Shown piece after piece: positions 21,150 to 31,249 of a stretch of 64,000 nucleotides of DNA. A program made the translations under genes and the position numbers. This stretch comes from Candidatus Endomicrobiellum glyptotermitis (GTDB lineage Bacteria; Elusimicrobiota; Endomicrobiia; Endomicrobiales; Endomicrobiaceae), in the NCBI GenBank assembly GCA_031267715.1, contig JAIRYQ010000002.1, positions 124,001 through 188,000 on the forward strand, given 5' to 3'. Every line of letters starts with the position of its first letter. Positions within the stretch are counted from its first letter, which is position 1. The notes beneath the pieces were generated by a model, which was given only the letters and a program-made list of their open reading frames with translations, was not told the origin of the DNA and did not search any database.

Positions 21150-21266
21150 TGACTCTTCCTTATACGGCCATCATTTTAAATTTCTAATCGATATAATAGA
21201 ATAAATAACATGCACGTTAAAAGTATTATAGTGTCAAATATCATCAAGAAGGTGCGTGAGAGATAG

Positions 21267-22379
21267 CTAATAATTTTGTTTTTTTTGTTTTACCTCATAT
21301 TGTGAGAGATTTATTAATATTCCAGCTGCCGCCATAATCATAATGAGTGATGTCCCACCGAAAGATATAAATGGAAGTGGCAATCCTTTCGCTGGAAACA
21401 CTCCAGTGGCAGCAGAAATATTTATAATAGCCTGAAAAACAATCAAAAAAGTTATTCCTAGACATAAATATTGTGAAAAAATATCAGGCATATGCTTACT
21501 CATTTTTACACCTTTAAAAAATAAGTACATGAAAAATACAAGGACTATACTGGTGCCAATAAAACCAAGTTCTTCTCCAATTATTGGAAAAATAAAATCG
21601 GTGTGTGCTTCTGGAAGATACATAAGCTTTATTTCACTTTTACCTAATCCTTTCCCAAAAAAACCACCAGACCCTAATGCATTTATTGACTGTCTTACCT
21701 GATAGGAAGACATATCGATATTTATGAAGGAAGCAATGTAATCCTTGAATCTTACGCGCCTATATGGCTTTCTTATAATTTCTTCAATTATAAAAATAAG
21801 CATCACTGTACATCCAGTAAATACGAATTTCATTTTTATTTCTGCACAGAATAGCATTGCAGAACAAACACCTGCTATTAGAATAGGAGTTCCTAAATCA
21901 GGCTCCATAGCGATTGGAAAAACCATAAGTAAAATGGCAAATACAGACACTATTGAAGCTTTTAATTTTTTGATTATTTTTTTTTTGGATATGAAGTTAG
22001 CTGTAATCAGTATTGTAGCGATTTTAGCTAGCTCTGAAGGTTGTAAACTAAAATAACCCGTTGTTAACCATCTCTTTGCGCCTGATCGTGAAGTACCTGC
22101 GAATAAGACTATGATGATTAAAATCAATGAAAATAAGTAAATCCATTTTGAATATTTCTTATAAAAATTATAACTAATCAAAAAACTCGTTATAAACATC
22201 AATATGAATCCAATAGCAATCCAAAGCAATTGTTTTAAAAAAAATTTATACGGACTTGCCCATCTTAGCTCTGCCATAATGTTGCTTGATGAAAACACCA
22301 TAAATGAACCGAAGATAGTACATATGCATATTACAATTATAAGACCAGAATCATATTTTTTAAAATCAATTTTAAACAT
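21267..22379 (-). CDS. ftsW: FtsW-type lipid II polymerase (SEDS family)
   Basis: 370-aa polytopic SEDS protein, with about ten hydrophobic segments. SEDS proteins are peptidoglycan glycosyltransferases paired with a class B PBP. Conserved blocks are SGAKRWLTTGYFSLQPSELAK, SYQVRQSINALGSGGFFGKG and ATGVFPAKGLPLPFISFGGT. The assignment to FtsW over RodA rests on its place between murD and murG. The first 18 residues are short and basic. A 350-nt spacer with a G9 tract precedes it. Confidence 0.9.
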   Translation of the reverse strand: MFKIDFKKYDSGLIIVICICTIFGSFMVFSSSNIMAELRWASPYKFFLKQLLWIAIGFILMFITSFLISYNFYKKYSKWIYLFSLILIIIVLFAGTSRSGAKRWLTTGYFSLQPSELAKIATILITANFISKKKIIKKLKASIVSVFAILLMVFPIAMEPDLGTPILIAGVCSAMLFCAEIKMKFVFTGCTVMLIFIIEEIIRKPYRRVRFKDYIASFINIDMSSYQVRQSINALGSGGFFGKGLGKSEIKLMYLPEAHTDFIFPIIGEELGFIGTSIVLVFFMYLFFKGVKMSKHMPDIFSQYLCLGITFLIVFQAIINISAATGVFPAKGLPLPFISFGGTSLIMIMAAAGILINLSQYEVKQKKQNY

Positions 22380-22731
22380 TAATATAAGTGAATTCGAAAA
22401 CTCCTTTTATTTTTGATAGCGTTGTGTGGTTTTATGACGTCATCGGCTATTACAATTAATCCCGTAACAATTTTTAAGAATGTGCTTAACAACCAAACAA
22501 ATGCATGCATATATTATAATATTATGATATTTTATATTATGGCCTGTTAGAGTGAGCGTTAAATTATTGTGGGGGGGGGTGAAGTTATAAATTTATAATC
22601 CTAATATCGAATTCATTCCATGTTGTGCGTGTTCTACGTAATTTCTATTTTTTAATAAACAGCTACTTTATATATATACCATTTAAAACTTGCGTCAATT
22701 TATACTTACGAATAACTTATGTATCTAATAT
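22380..22731. other. Spacer between murD and ftsW with G9 tract
   Basis: 352 bases with no supported gene inside an otherwise tight cell-wall operon. On the plus strand a run of nine G occurs at 22571-22579, followed by TGAAGT. Several AT-rich TATAAT-like hexamers occur near 22510-22545, but no matching -35 was clear. It may carry an internal ftsW promoter. Confidence 0.4.
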
Positions 22732-24048
22732 CTAAAAACTCCATACGGATTTTTTGAATACCTCTCCTCGTTCCTCAAAATTTTTAAACTGGTCAAAAGA
22801 GGCACATGCTGGAGAAAGTAAAATTGTATCTCCACTGACAGCAGTTTTAAATATTTGTTTTACGGCATTCTCCATATTGTCGCAATATATAAATGCAGTG
22901 CAACCGTTTAAATCATTTTTAATTTTGTTAGACGCTTCGCCGATAAGAAAGATTGATTTAACTTTTTGTTTTACAAGTTCTTTTATAGAAGCATATGCAC
23001 TTCCTTTATCACGTCCCCCCATGATGAGTAGAATATCTTTATTAAAAGATTCAAGTGCAACTCTGGTTGAATCAACATTTGTTGATTTTGAGTCATTATA
23101 GTAGTTGGCTCCGTTTAAAGTCCTTACAAATTCTATCCTATGCTTTGCACCTTTATATTTTGAAATAACTTTTTCTATAATTAATGGGTTTATACCTAGT
23201 GCATAAGAGACTGCTGTTGCAGCTAAAATATTCTCTATATTATGCATACCAATAACATTAATTTTGGGTCTTATCACAATATTTTTATTTTCAACGGCTA
23301 TGACTATACTTCCACTGTTGTAAAATATTCCATTTTTTATGTAACTTTTACTAAAAAAGATTACCTTTGCTTTAGTCTTTTTGGATATTTTTCTACAAAT
23401 TTTGTCGTCATAATTTATTATTGCAAAATCTTTAAAATTTTGGTTAATTAGTATGTTTTCCTTTGCTTTTATGTATGCATTAATTGTTTCATGGTGTTCA
23501 AGATGATCCTGGGATATATTTAATAGTGTTGATATGTTTGGCTTGAAATATGGAGTATCTTCGAGCTGATAGCTCGAAAGCTCAATCGTAATGAAAGTAT
23601 TTTTTGTAGTTTTTAGGGCTTTATTTGATAACGGGTAACCTATATTCCCAGAAACTATTGAGTCTTTATGTACCGCTTTCACTATCTTTGAAATTAGGTC
23701 AGTTGTAGTGGTTTTTCCATTTGTACCAGTAATGGCTATGATCTTTCTGTATTTTGAATTTTTAAGAGAAAAAGCAAGTTCACTGATAATTTTTATGTTT
23801 TTTTTCCGAGCCTTTTTTAAAACAGGAATATTTAAATTAACCCCAGGACTTTTTATAATAATGTTTGAACCTAAAATTTTGTCTGAATGGCTTCCCAATT
23901 CTTTTGTTACTTTTTTACTTAAGTTTTTTATTTTTACCTCTTTGCTATTATTATCACTTGCAAAAACATTGTATCCTAACTTTACTGCAAGATTTGCTGC
24001 TGCAATGCCGCTTTTTCCCAAACCCAAAACTCCTATGTTTCTCTTCAT
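22732..24048 (-). CDS. murD: UDP-N-acetylmuramoyl-L-alanine--D-glutamate ligase MurD
   Basis: About 438-aa Mur ligase. The N-terminal domain starts MKRNIGVLGLGKSGIAAANL; the ATP site is IAITGTNGKTTTTDL; the Mur signature around SQDHLEHH and the C-terminal YYNDSKSTNVDSTRVALESF follow, ending LLSPACASFDQFKNFEERG, which is diagnostic of MurD. I use the ATG at 24048; an in-frame codon 66 nt upstream would overlap mraY. It is eight nt past mraY. Confidence 0.96.
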   Translation of the reverse strand: MKRNIGVLGLGKSGIAAANLAVKLGYNVFASDNNSKEVKIKNLSKKVTKELGSHSDKILGSNIIIKSPGVNLNIPVLKKARKKNIKIISELAFSLKNSKYRKIIAITGTNGKTTTTDLISKIVKAVHKDSIVSGNIGYPLSNKALKTTKNTFITIELSSYQLEDTPYFKPNISTLLNISQDHLEHHETINAYIKAKENILINQNFKDFAIINYDDKICRKISKKTKAKVIFFSKSYIKNGIFYNSGSIVIAVENKNIVIRPKINVIGMHNIENILAATAVSYALGINPLIIEKVISKYKGAKHRIEFVRTLNGANYYNDSKSTNVDSTRVALESFNKDILLIMGGRDKGSAYASIKELVKQKVKSIFLIGEASNKIKNDLNGCTAFIYCDNMENAVKQIFKTAVSGDTILLSPACASFDQFKNFEERGEVFKKSVWSF

Positions 24049-24056
24049 TTTTATAT

Positions 24057-25148
24057 TTACCCCAATCTCAGCGATGCAAAAGAAAATACTGCAAGAATTA
24101 TACCTGCTATCCAAAATCTTATTGTAACTTTCGTTTCAGACATTCCAAGCATTTCAAAATGGTGATGTATTGGTGCCATTTTAAATACTCTCCTTTTTAT
24201 CATTTTATAATAGAACATTTGTATAAGTACAGAAAAGGTTTCAATAAGAAAAACACCTCCTACAAAAGCTAAAATGATTTCCTGCTTTATAAATACCGAT
24301 GTTATACCTAGCACTCCACCTAGAAATAAGCTTCCAGTGTCACCCATAAAAACTTCTGCAGGGTGTGAATTATACCACAAAAATCCAAGACATGATCCCA
24401 CAACTGCGAACAAAAAGATTGATATTTCCTCAGCTCCTGTCACATTTATAATTTTTAAATAATTTGCTACATGTGAATGACCAGCAAAACATGCAAACAA
24501 AGCGAGTGTAAAAGCCACAATGGTTATATTACCTACTGCGAGCCCATCAAGTCCATCTGTTAAATTTACAGCATTCGAACTACCTACAATTACAATGACT
24601 ACTAACAGTGCATATAGGCAATGAAGGTTTATAAAAAAATTTTTTAAAAGGGGAACGTTCACCAATGTTGCAAACTCAGAATTTGGAGGAAAAGAGTTTA
24701 AATATGCGGCTAATAGTGCAGAGAAAATCATTTGACCGAAAAGTTTACCTTTTTTTGAAAGTCCTTTTGTATTTTTTTTCTTAATTTTTAAGTAGTCATC
24801 GTAAAATCCCAAAACAGCAAACCATGTGGCCCCTAATAAAAGCCAAATAATAAATCTATTGTCAAGTCTGGTCCATAGTAGAGTAGACACAATTACTGAT
24901 AAGAATATGAGAATTCCTCCCATGGTGGGAGTATCACTTTTTTTTAAATGCATTGAGGGTCCATCAGTTCTTACAAGTTGTTTTACCTTAAAGTTTGACA
25001 ATTTATTTATTATGTAAGGACCAGCGAAGAAACAAATTAAAAAGCTTGTTAGAATAGTTCCACATGATCTAAAGGTTATACATTGAAAAATTTTAAATGA
25101 TGCAGCTGTAAATGTGTTAGTTAAATAATAAAAAATGTGATATAGCAT
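24057..25148 (-). CDS. mraY: Phospho-MurNAc-pentapeptide transferase MraY
   Basis: About 363-aa polytopic enzyme that moves phospho-MurNAc-pentapeptide to undecaprenyl phosphate, forming lipid I. Motifs are GPSMHLKKSDTPTMGGI, FYDDYLKI with KGLSKKGKLFGQ, NAVNLTDGLDGLAVG, FMGDTGSLFLGG and APIHHHFEMLG, all carrying the known catalytic Asp and His residues. The ATG at 25148 lies two nt past the murF stop and is preferred over a codon 45 nt upstream. Confidence 0.96.
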   Translation of the reverse strand: MLYHIFYYLTNTFTAASFKIFQCITFRSCGTILTSFLICFFAGPYIINKLSNFKVKQLVRTDGPSMHLKKSDTPTMGGILIFLSVIVSTLLWTRLDNRFIIWLLLGATWFAVLGFYDDYLKIKKKNTKGLSKKGKLFGQMIFSALLAAYLNSFPPNSEFATLVNVPLLKNFFINLHCLYALLVVIVIVGSSNAVNLTDGLDGLAVGNITIVAFTLALFACFAGHSHVANYLKIINVTGAEEISIFLFAVVGSCLGFLWYNSHPAEVFMGDTGSLFLGGVLGITSVFIKQEIILAFVGGVFLIETFSVLIQMFYYKMIKRRVFKMAPIHHHFEMLGMSETKVTIRFWIAGIILAVFSFASLRLG

Positions 25149-25150
25149 AT

Positions 25151-26557
25151 TCAGACACACCCTTGTTTTAAAATGTTGTGAAATTTTGTACAAATTTCTT
25201 CTAGTTTCATACCTCTCGAAGCTTTAAATAAAAATACAGAATCATGATTAATAGGGATTTTACTAAGTTTTTTTAATATAACATCCATTTCTTTTGCATA
25301 AAAAACGTTTTTATCAATTAAAGCTTCTTTTGTAAAGAAGCTCATTTCGCCTATAAGATAAATAGAATCTATGTTTTTTTGAGTATTGATAAATTTTCCA
25401 AGCTCAAAATGGTAATCAATTGATTTATTGCCAAGTTCGAGCATATCTCCGAGCACAAGATTAACTTTTCTACCAATATAACATTGTGATACTGCTTGTA
25501 TTGTTTCTCGCATTGAAGATGGATTTGCATTATAAGCATCATTTATTAAGACCATGCCTCTTTTACTTACAATGGTTTCCATACGCATTTTAGGTGGTTT
25601 AAAATTTTCTATTCCATGTTTTATTTCATTAAGGGAAAATCCAAAACCAACTGCACAAGCAGCAGCAGCTAAAGCATTTGATACGTTAAATTTTCCTTTT
25701 GCGGGCATTTCAACTTTTACTGATTTTTTATTATAAGAAAGTTCAAAATTTGTTTTATCGAAAGATAATGTTATATTTTTTGCGCAAATATCAGCACCCC
25801 CATCGCAGGCGAAAGTGATAATTGTATGACTATTTTTCACTTCGCATATCTTTTTTAGAAATCTATCGTTGTTGTTTATAATAATAGCGCCACCTTCCTT
25901 TACATTATCAAATAAAACTTTTTTTTCCTTAAATACACCTTCAAGTGAAATAAAACTTTTTAAATGTGAAAAACCTATATTTGTAATGATTCCTGCATCT
26001 GGTTTTACTATATTAGATAATATCCCGATTTCGCCATATAAAGACGTTCCCATTTCAAAGACAGCGTATTTAACAGTTGAAGTTAAGTTAAGTACCGAAA
26101 GAGGAAGTCCTATCCTATTATTTAAATTATTTTCACTTGAAAGAGTTTTAGCTTTTTTACTAAAAATTGAAACCAGTATTTCTTTAGTGGTAGTCTTACC
26201 GTTAGATCCTGTTATAGCGACTATTTTTGTGTTTTGAAATCTAGAGATATATGCTCTTGCGAGTTCCCCAAGAGCGATAAGTGTATTTTCTGTTTTAACC
26301 ATTGAAAGAGAATTTGATAAAGTCTTCATAGAGCCAACTTCACTTTTTGAATATATTACTGCAGACGCACCTTTGGTAATTGATTCTTTTATAAAATTAT
26401 GTCCATCATAAAGATTTCCTTGTATTGCAAAATATACCTCCCCTTTTTTTATTGTCCTTGAATCTATAGAAACACCTATTATAGGAAGATCGAGACTACC
26501 TCTTATAAACTTTCCGTTGATAGCTTGTACCAAATCTCTAAGATAAAATGAGTCCAT
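25151..26557 (-). CDS. murF: UDP-MurNAc-tripeptide--D-Ala-D-Ala ligase MurF
   Basis: 468-aa Mur ligase that adds D-Ala-D-Ala to UDP-MurNAc-tripeptide. N-terminal substrate domain SIDSRTIKKGEVYFAIQGNLYDGHNFI (family block near residue 30), ATP site AITGSNGKTTTKEIL, and the MurF block INDAYNANPSSMRETIQ are present. The C-terminal FKASRGMKLEE is typical. It begins one base after murE ends and is followed directly by mraY. Confidence 0.95.
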   Translation of the reverse strand: MDSFYLRDLVQAINGKFIRGSLDLPIIGVSIDSRTIKKGEVYFAIQGNLYDGHNFIKESITKGASAVIYSKSEVGSMKTLSNSLSMVKTENTLIALGELARAYISRFQNTKIVAITGSNGKTTTKEILVSIFSKKAKTLSSENNLNNRIGLPLSVLNLTSTVKYAVFEMGTSLYGEIGILSNIVKPDAGIITNIGFSHLKSFISLEGVFKEKKVLFDNVKEGGAIIINNNDRFLKKICEVKNSHTIITFACDGGADICAKNITLSFDKTNFELSYNKKSVKVEMPAKGKFNVSNALAAAACAVGFGFSLNEIKHGIENFKPPKMRMETIVSKRGMVLINDAYNANPSSMRETIQAVSQCYIGRKVNLVLGDMLELGNKSIDYHFELGKFINTQKNIDSIYLIGEMSFFTKEALIDKNVFYAKEMDVILKKLSKIPINHDSVFLFKASRGMKLEEICTKFHNILKQGCV

Positions 26558-26558
26558 A

Positions 26559-28088
26559 TTAAAAAATAAGCTCTTTTTGTTTTATCTGTTTCAGTGCGAC
26601 TTTTTGTTTCTCTTTTATATCAATGTATTTTTTAGCGATTTTAACATCATTGAATTTGATTTTTTTAGTACCTATAATCTGGTAAGTTTCGTGTCCTTTT
26701 CCGGCAACTAGAATAATGTCGTCTTTGCTTGCCATCATTACAGCTTCTTTTATAGCTATTTCCCTATCCACCACCACCTTATAGTTCTCTTTATTAGATT
26801 TTTTTATTCCAGTTTCTATATCTAAGATTATTTGATATGGATCCTCTGTCCTCGGATTATCAGATGTTATAAAAACAAAATCACTCATTTCAGAAGCAAT
26901 TTTACCCATTAATGGTCTTTTTACTCTATCCCTATTACCACCGCAGCCAAAGATAGTAATAATTCTTTTAAATCCTAAGCCTTTTAGAACTTGCAGAACA
27001 TTTTTTAAAGCGTCGTCCGTATGGGCATAATCAACAGTTACTTCAAATCCCATTCCTCTTGTATCAATTTTTTCGAGCCTTCCGGGAATATCTCTCAAAT
27101 TATTTAAACCTTTAAGGATTTTTTCTAAAGAAATTCCACTATAAACAGCAACAGCAAAAGCCGCCATAGCATTGTAAATATTATGCAAACCCATATGCCT
27201 TATTTCAATTTTTACTTTTTCATTGTTAAAAAATAAATCGAATACGCTACCTTTGTTTGTAATTACAATATTCTTAGCTTTAAAATCCGCTGTATTTTTA
27301 TCTACGGCAGAATAGAATCTCATTTCTGCGTTAATTTTTATTTTTGATAGTTTTTTACCATACGGATCATCAATATTTATTACAGCATACTTTTTGTTCC
27401 TTTTCGTATGTACGCCTAATCTTTTGAATAATATGGATTTAGCTTCAAAATAGTCGTTCTCATTTTTATAAAAATCTAAATGATCTCGTGTTAAATTTGT
27501 AAAAACTGCTATATCAAAATCTATACCATACACTCTTCCTAAACTTAAGGCATGTGAAGATACTTCCATTATAAGGTACTTAACGTTATCACTTACCATT
27601 TCTCTCATAATTCTGTAAATATCCAGTGATTGTGGCGTTGTATTATTTCCACTAACAACTTTGCTTTTATATCTATAGTTGATTGTACCGATAACTCCAC
27701 AATCGATATTTGAATTAATAAATATACTTTCAAGTATATAAGTAGTTGTAGTTTTGCCGTTTGTGCCGGTTATGCCTATAATATTCAATTCTCTGTCTGG
27801 GTAATTATAAAATTTTGCACAAAAGATTGACATAAAGTGAAAAATATCTTCAACAATAACTTGAGTTATGTTATTAGCGTCATGTTTTGTTTTCGTAATG
27901 ATTACAGAAGCACCCCTTAATATTGCTTCGCTTATGTATTTTCTCCCGTCAGTATTATAGCCTGGGAGAGCAAAAAAAGCATAATTTTTATATATTTTTC
28001 TAGAGTCGTATGATATTCCAGATATTTCAATATTTTCGTCGCCTATAATAGTTACATTTTTATTTTGCAAAAGATTTTTTAGTTTCAT
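26559..28088 (-). CDS. murE: UDP-MurNAc-tripeptide synthetase MurE (meso-DAP type)
   Basis: 509-aa Mur ligase that adds the third residue of the stem peptide. ATP site GITGTNGKTTTTYIL near residue 108; YAHTDDALKNVL in the linker; the amino-acid-selecting motif is DNPRTEDP. DNPR is the version found in enzymes that add meso-diaminopimelate, so a DAP-type wall is predicted. The C-terminal GKGHETYQIIG is also conserved. It follows ftsI at 24 nt and runs into murF. Confidence 0.96.
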   Translation of the reverse strand: MKLKNLLQNKNVTIIGDENIEISGISYDSRKIYKNYAFFALPGYNTDGRKYISEAILRGASVIITKTKHDANNITQVIVEDIFHFMSIFCAKFYNYPDRELNIIGITGTNGKTTTTYILESIFINSNIDCGVIGTINYRYKSKVVSGNNTTPQSLDIYRIMREMVSDNVKYLIMEVSSHALSLGRVYGIDFDIAVFTNLTRDHLDFYKNENDYFEAKSILFKRLGVHTKRNKKYAVINIDDPYGKKLSKIKINAEMRFYSAVDKNTADFKAKNIVITNKGSVFDLFFNNEKVKIEIRHMGLHNIYNAMAAFAVAVYSGISLEKILKGLNNLRDIPGRLEKIDTRGMGFEVTVDYAHTDDALKNVLQVLKGLGFKRIITIFGCGGNRDRVKRPLMGKIASEMSDFVFITSDNPRTEDPYQIILDIETGIKKSNKENYKVVVDREIAIKEAVMMASKDDIILVAGKGHETYQIIGTKKIKFNDVKIAKKYIDIKEKQKVALKQIKQKELIF

Positions 28089-28112
28089 AATTTTTCAATA
28101 AACTCCTATCAG

Positions 28113-29798
28113 TTAATCTTTGTCATCCCTCTTAATATTTAAATACTGTACTGTTCTTTTGGCTATATTTGCAAAAACTGGTGATGCAACAGAAGAAGCA
28201 TAATAATTAGCGCATTTTGGTTCATCAATGATAACTAGTATCACAATTTCTGGGTTCATTGCAGGTATCATACCGCAAAAGAAAGCAACATGACATTTAA
28301 GGGAATAGGCTTTCGTTGTAGGATCGAATTTCTGCGCTGTTCCAGTTTTTCCTCCAACAGTATATCCAGGTATTTTTGCGTTTTTGCCGGTACCAAAGCT
28401 CACAACATTTTTTAAAAGTTTTTTTACTGTTTGTGCGGTTTCTACTGAAACTACTCTTCGTATTTTCTTAGGATTACAAGTATCATCGATCGTTTTGACG
28501 TCACTTTTTTCTATATATTGTACAGAAGGTTTTACTAATACTCCATCGTTTGCGATAGCAGAAAAAGCATTTATCATCTGAATTGCTGTAACTCCTATGC
28601 TTTGTCCAAAAGAAATTGTCGGTAGAGATAAAACATCCCATTTTTTAGTATCTTTTAATAAGCCTTTTGCTTCATTTGGCAGATCAATGCCTGTTAAAGA
28701 GTGGAATCCAAATTTCTTTATATATCTATAAAAATCTTCTTTCCCGAGTTTTTGTGCAATTTTTACCATAGCTATATTTGATGATTGTTCTATAGCTTTA
28801 CTCAATGAAACAAAACCTCCGATTTTATGGTTATCTTTTATGGTATGATTGGCGATTTTATATTTTCCATTCTCTAAATAAAAGACGTCTAAAGGTTTTA
28901 TTTTTTTTTCTTCTAATCCTGCAGAGACAGTGATGATTTTAAAGGTTGATCCAGGCTCATAGACATCACTTATTGCTGAGTTTTTTAAAACTTCAATATC
29001 TCTAATTTTAGTGGAGGAATTAAAATCAGGTAGAGAAACCATTGCAAGAATACTTCCAGTTTTAGGTTCTTGTACTATACATATAGCTTTTTTTGCTTTA
29101 TATTTGTCAAAGGTTTTATGTAATTCTTGTTCTGCTATAAATTGTATGGTGCGGTCTATACTGAGTTTAATATTTTGTCCACAAACCTTATTTTTGTCCA
29201 CAAATCTATCTTGTATTATATACCCGCGACCATCTCTTTTGTTTTTGGTTATAATGTTATCTCCGGATAAAATATCGTTGTAACTTTTTTCAACACCTGC
29301 CAAACCACTTCCGTCATAGCCTGTTATCCCAAGAATATGGGAAAGAAATTTTCCCTCGGGATATTGTCTTACATATTTGCTTTCGAACCCAACACCTTTT
29401 AATCTTTCTTTTTTAATTTTGTCGACAAATTCGGTGTCAACATTAAAAGCAATTGGGATGTAAGATGAGGGGGCTTTTCCAAAACCATTTAAGTCTTTTT
29501 CTTTAATTTTTATACCGTTTTCAGATAAAATATTTTTTAATTTGTAGAAATTTTCTATTATTTTTGGATCAAGAAATATATTGTATTTTTTTATGCTTGA
29601 AGCAAGGATATTCCCCTTTGAGTCTAAAATATCGCCCCGTTTTGCTACTTCGACATTTTCGCGATTTATCATTTTTTCAACTGCAGTGCTTATTCTGACG
29701 TGTAAAAAAATTTGAATGAATATAAGCTTTACAAACAAAATAAAAAAAAATACAAAAACTATGAGCGTAAGCAACATCTTTCTATCAACTGATTTCAT
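28113..29798 (-). CDS. ftsI: FtsI-type class B penicillin-binding protein
   Basis: About 561-aa septal transpeptidase. One N-terminal membrane anchor (MLLTLIVFVFFFILFVKL), a pedestal domain with AKRGDILDSKGNILASSIK, then the transpeptidase: SxxK in YEPGSTFKII, SxN in IEQSSNIAMVK, and KTG in GGKTGTAQKF. No PASTA repeats are present. The ATG at 29798 is preferred; a GTG four codons upstream is possible. It lies between ftsL and murE, and SEDS partner FtsW is in the same cluster. Confidence 0.93.
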   Translation of the reverse strand: MKSVDRKMLLTLIVFVFFFILFVKLIFIQIFLHVRISTAVEKMINRENVEVAKRGDILDSKGNILASSIKKYNIFLDPKIIENFYKLKNILSENGIKIKEKDLNGFGKAPSSYIPIAFNVDTEFVDKIKKERLKGVGFESKYVRQYPEGKFLSHILGITGYDGSGLAGVEKSYNDILSGDNIITKNKRDGRGYIIQDRFVDKNKVCGQNIKLSIDRTIQFIAEQELHKTFDKYKAKKAICIVQEPKTGSILAMVSLPDFNSSTKIRDIEVLKNSAISDVYEPGSTFKIITVSAGLEEKKIKPLDVFYLENGKYKIANHTIKDNHKIGGFVSLSKAIEQSSNIAMVKIAQKLGKEDFYRYIKKFGFHSLTGIDLPNEAKGLLKDTKKWDVLSLPTISFGQSIGVTAIQMINAFSAIANDGVLVKPSVQYIEKSDVKTIDDTCNPKKIRRVVSVETAQTVKKLLKNVVSFGTGKNAKIPGYTVGGKTGTAQKFDPTTKAYSLKCHVAFFCGMIPAMNPEIVILVIIDEPKCANYYASSVASPVFANIAKRTVQYLNIKRDDKD

Positions 29799-29931
29799 AT
29801 TTTTTATCACTATGTTACTTTAATTCATGTTATAATTTTAGAGGTTGCAATTTATATGCAAGTAGCTAGTTTCTCTCTCTAGAAAATGTAAAAAAATTAT
29901 TAAAAAATAAAACATACACAAAAGAATAAAG

Positions 29932-30186
29932 TTATTCGATATAGACTATGGAATTCTCATCTGGAATTGAAAGGTTTTCTTCTCTAGCAATTTTGTCCAT
30001 TTTCTCAAGCGCAAGCATCGAATTGATTTTTAATTTCAAGAAATCATTTTCTGAGCTAATTTTGTCGTATTCAACTTGCAATCTGCTTATCTTGTAAGCG
30101 TACCTCACAGTAGCATTTCGCTGCCAAAGACAAATAAAAATACTTAAAGTTATTGTTATTATAAACGGCAAAAAGGATTTATGCAT
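29932..30186 (-). CDS. ftsL: FtsL-like small bitopic division protein
   Basis: 84-aa protein with one N-terminal membrane segment (PFIITITLSIFICLW) and a following heptad-like stretch (ISRLQVEYDKISSENDFLKLK) ending in REENLSIPDENSIVYIE. Sequence is weakly conserved in this family; the call rests on architecture and the classic place between rsmH and ftsI. It overlaps rsmH by 8 nt. FtsL links FtsB and FtsQ to FtsWI in the divisome; neither partner gene is in this window. Confidence 0.75.
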   Translation of the reverse strand: MHKSFLPFIITITLSIFICLWQRNATVRYAYKISRLQVEYDKISSENDFLKLKINSMLALEKMDKIAREENLSIPDENSIVYIE

Positions 30187-31051
30187 TTATTTTCTCTGCT
30201 ATTCTCATTTTTGCGCTTCTGCTCCTGTAATTGTTTTTTATCTCTTCCTTCGAAGGTGTAATAATTTTTTTTGTAATTATTCTATATATTTTATACTTAG
30301 AATTATGCTTAAAATTTTTTTTTACTATTCTGTCCTCTAAAGAATGAAAACTTATTATAGCTATTCTTCCTCCAATATTTAATAATTTTGGAGTATCAAA
30401 CAATAAACCATTCAGATTTTTAAGCTCATTATTTATAAAAATCCTTAAAGCTTGAAAAACTTTTGTTGCCGGATTTTTTTTACTTTTAACTCTTTTAACA
30501 GAACATATTATTCTTTGAAGTTCAATTGCAGTGTCTATTATTACCATTCTTCTACGCAAGGCAATGGCTTTAGCGATTTTTCTAGATTTATACTCTTCTC
30601 CGTATGTATAAAAAATGTCCGCCAAATCCTCGGATGGATAGGAATTAATTATTTCTTTTGCTGTTAATTTATTTCTATTATCCATTCTCATATCAAGAGC
30701 ACTGGAATTAAAAGAAAAGCCTCTGTCCAAATTTCCTAATTGTTTCGATGAAACACCTAAATCAGCTAAAATGCCATCAACTTTATATATATTTATCTTT
30801 AATAAGGATTTTTTTATATTCTTAAAATTTTCTCTTATAAATGTTACCCTGTCATTAAAATTTTCTTCTTCAGAGAATCTTTTTAAAGCGTCCTCATCCC
30901 AATCAAAAGCAACTATTTTAATACCCTTGAAGTTATTAAGTAAATATAATGTATGTCCTCCGTCCCCAAAAGTACAATCAATATACAAACCATTAGGGTT
31001 GCTTATTAGACAATCTGATACCTCTAAAGGCATTACCGGAACATGACGCAT
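30179..31051 (-). CDS. rsmH: 16S rRNA m4C1402 methyltransferase RsmH
   Basis: 290-aa SAM-dependent methyltransferase (MraW). N-terminal MRHVPVMPLEV, SAM site IDCTFGDGGHTLYLL, and VDGILADLGVSSKQL with DRGFSF are diagnostic. The C-terminal block is IISFHSLEDRIVKK and YRSRSAKMRIAEK. It begins the dcw-type cluster here; no mraZ precedes it. The gap to the RNase P RNA gene upstream is about 200 nt and may hold the cluster promoter, which I could not fix. Confidence 0.96.
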   Translation of the reverse strand: MRHVPVMPLEVSDCLISNPNGLYIDCTFGDGGHTLYLLNNFKGIKIVAFDWDEDALKRFSEEENFNDRVTFIRENFKNIKKSLLKINIYKVDGILADLGVSSKQLGNLDRGFSFNSSALDMRMDNRNKLTAKEIINSYPSEDLADIFYTYGEEYKSRKIAKAIALRRRMVIIDTAIELQRIICSVKRVKSKKNPATKVFQALRIFINNELKNLNGLLFDTPKLLNIGGRIAIISFHSLEDRIVKKNFKHNSKYKIYRIITKKIITPSKEEIKNNYRSRSAKMRIAEKINA

Positions 31052-31249
31052 TTAAAACAACACTCTCGCGTTAAAGGATAATAATTATTCAAAATACAGC
31101 TTAACACAAAACTCGGATAAAGCAATCTTGCCGTGTAAATTAATTAATAAAAAACTATGTGGTAAAAGACTTCACCCCCCTTTTTTTGGTAAGAGCAACA
31201 AAACAAACACAGTGCATCATGTAAAGAGGAAGCACTAATATTTTTCTAA

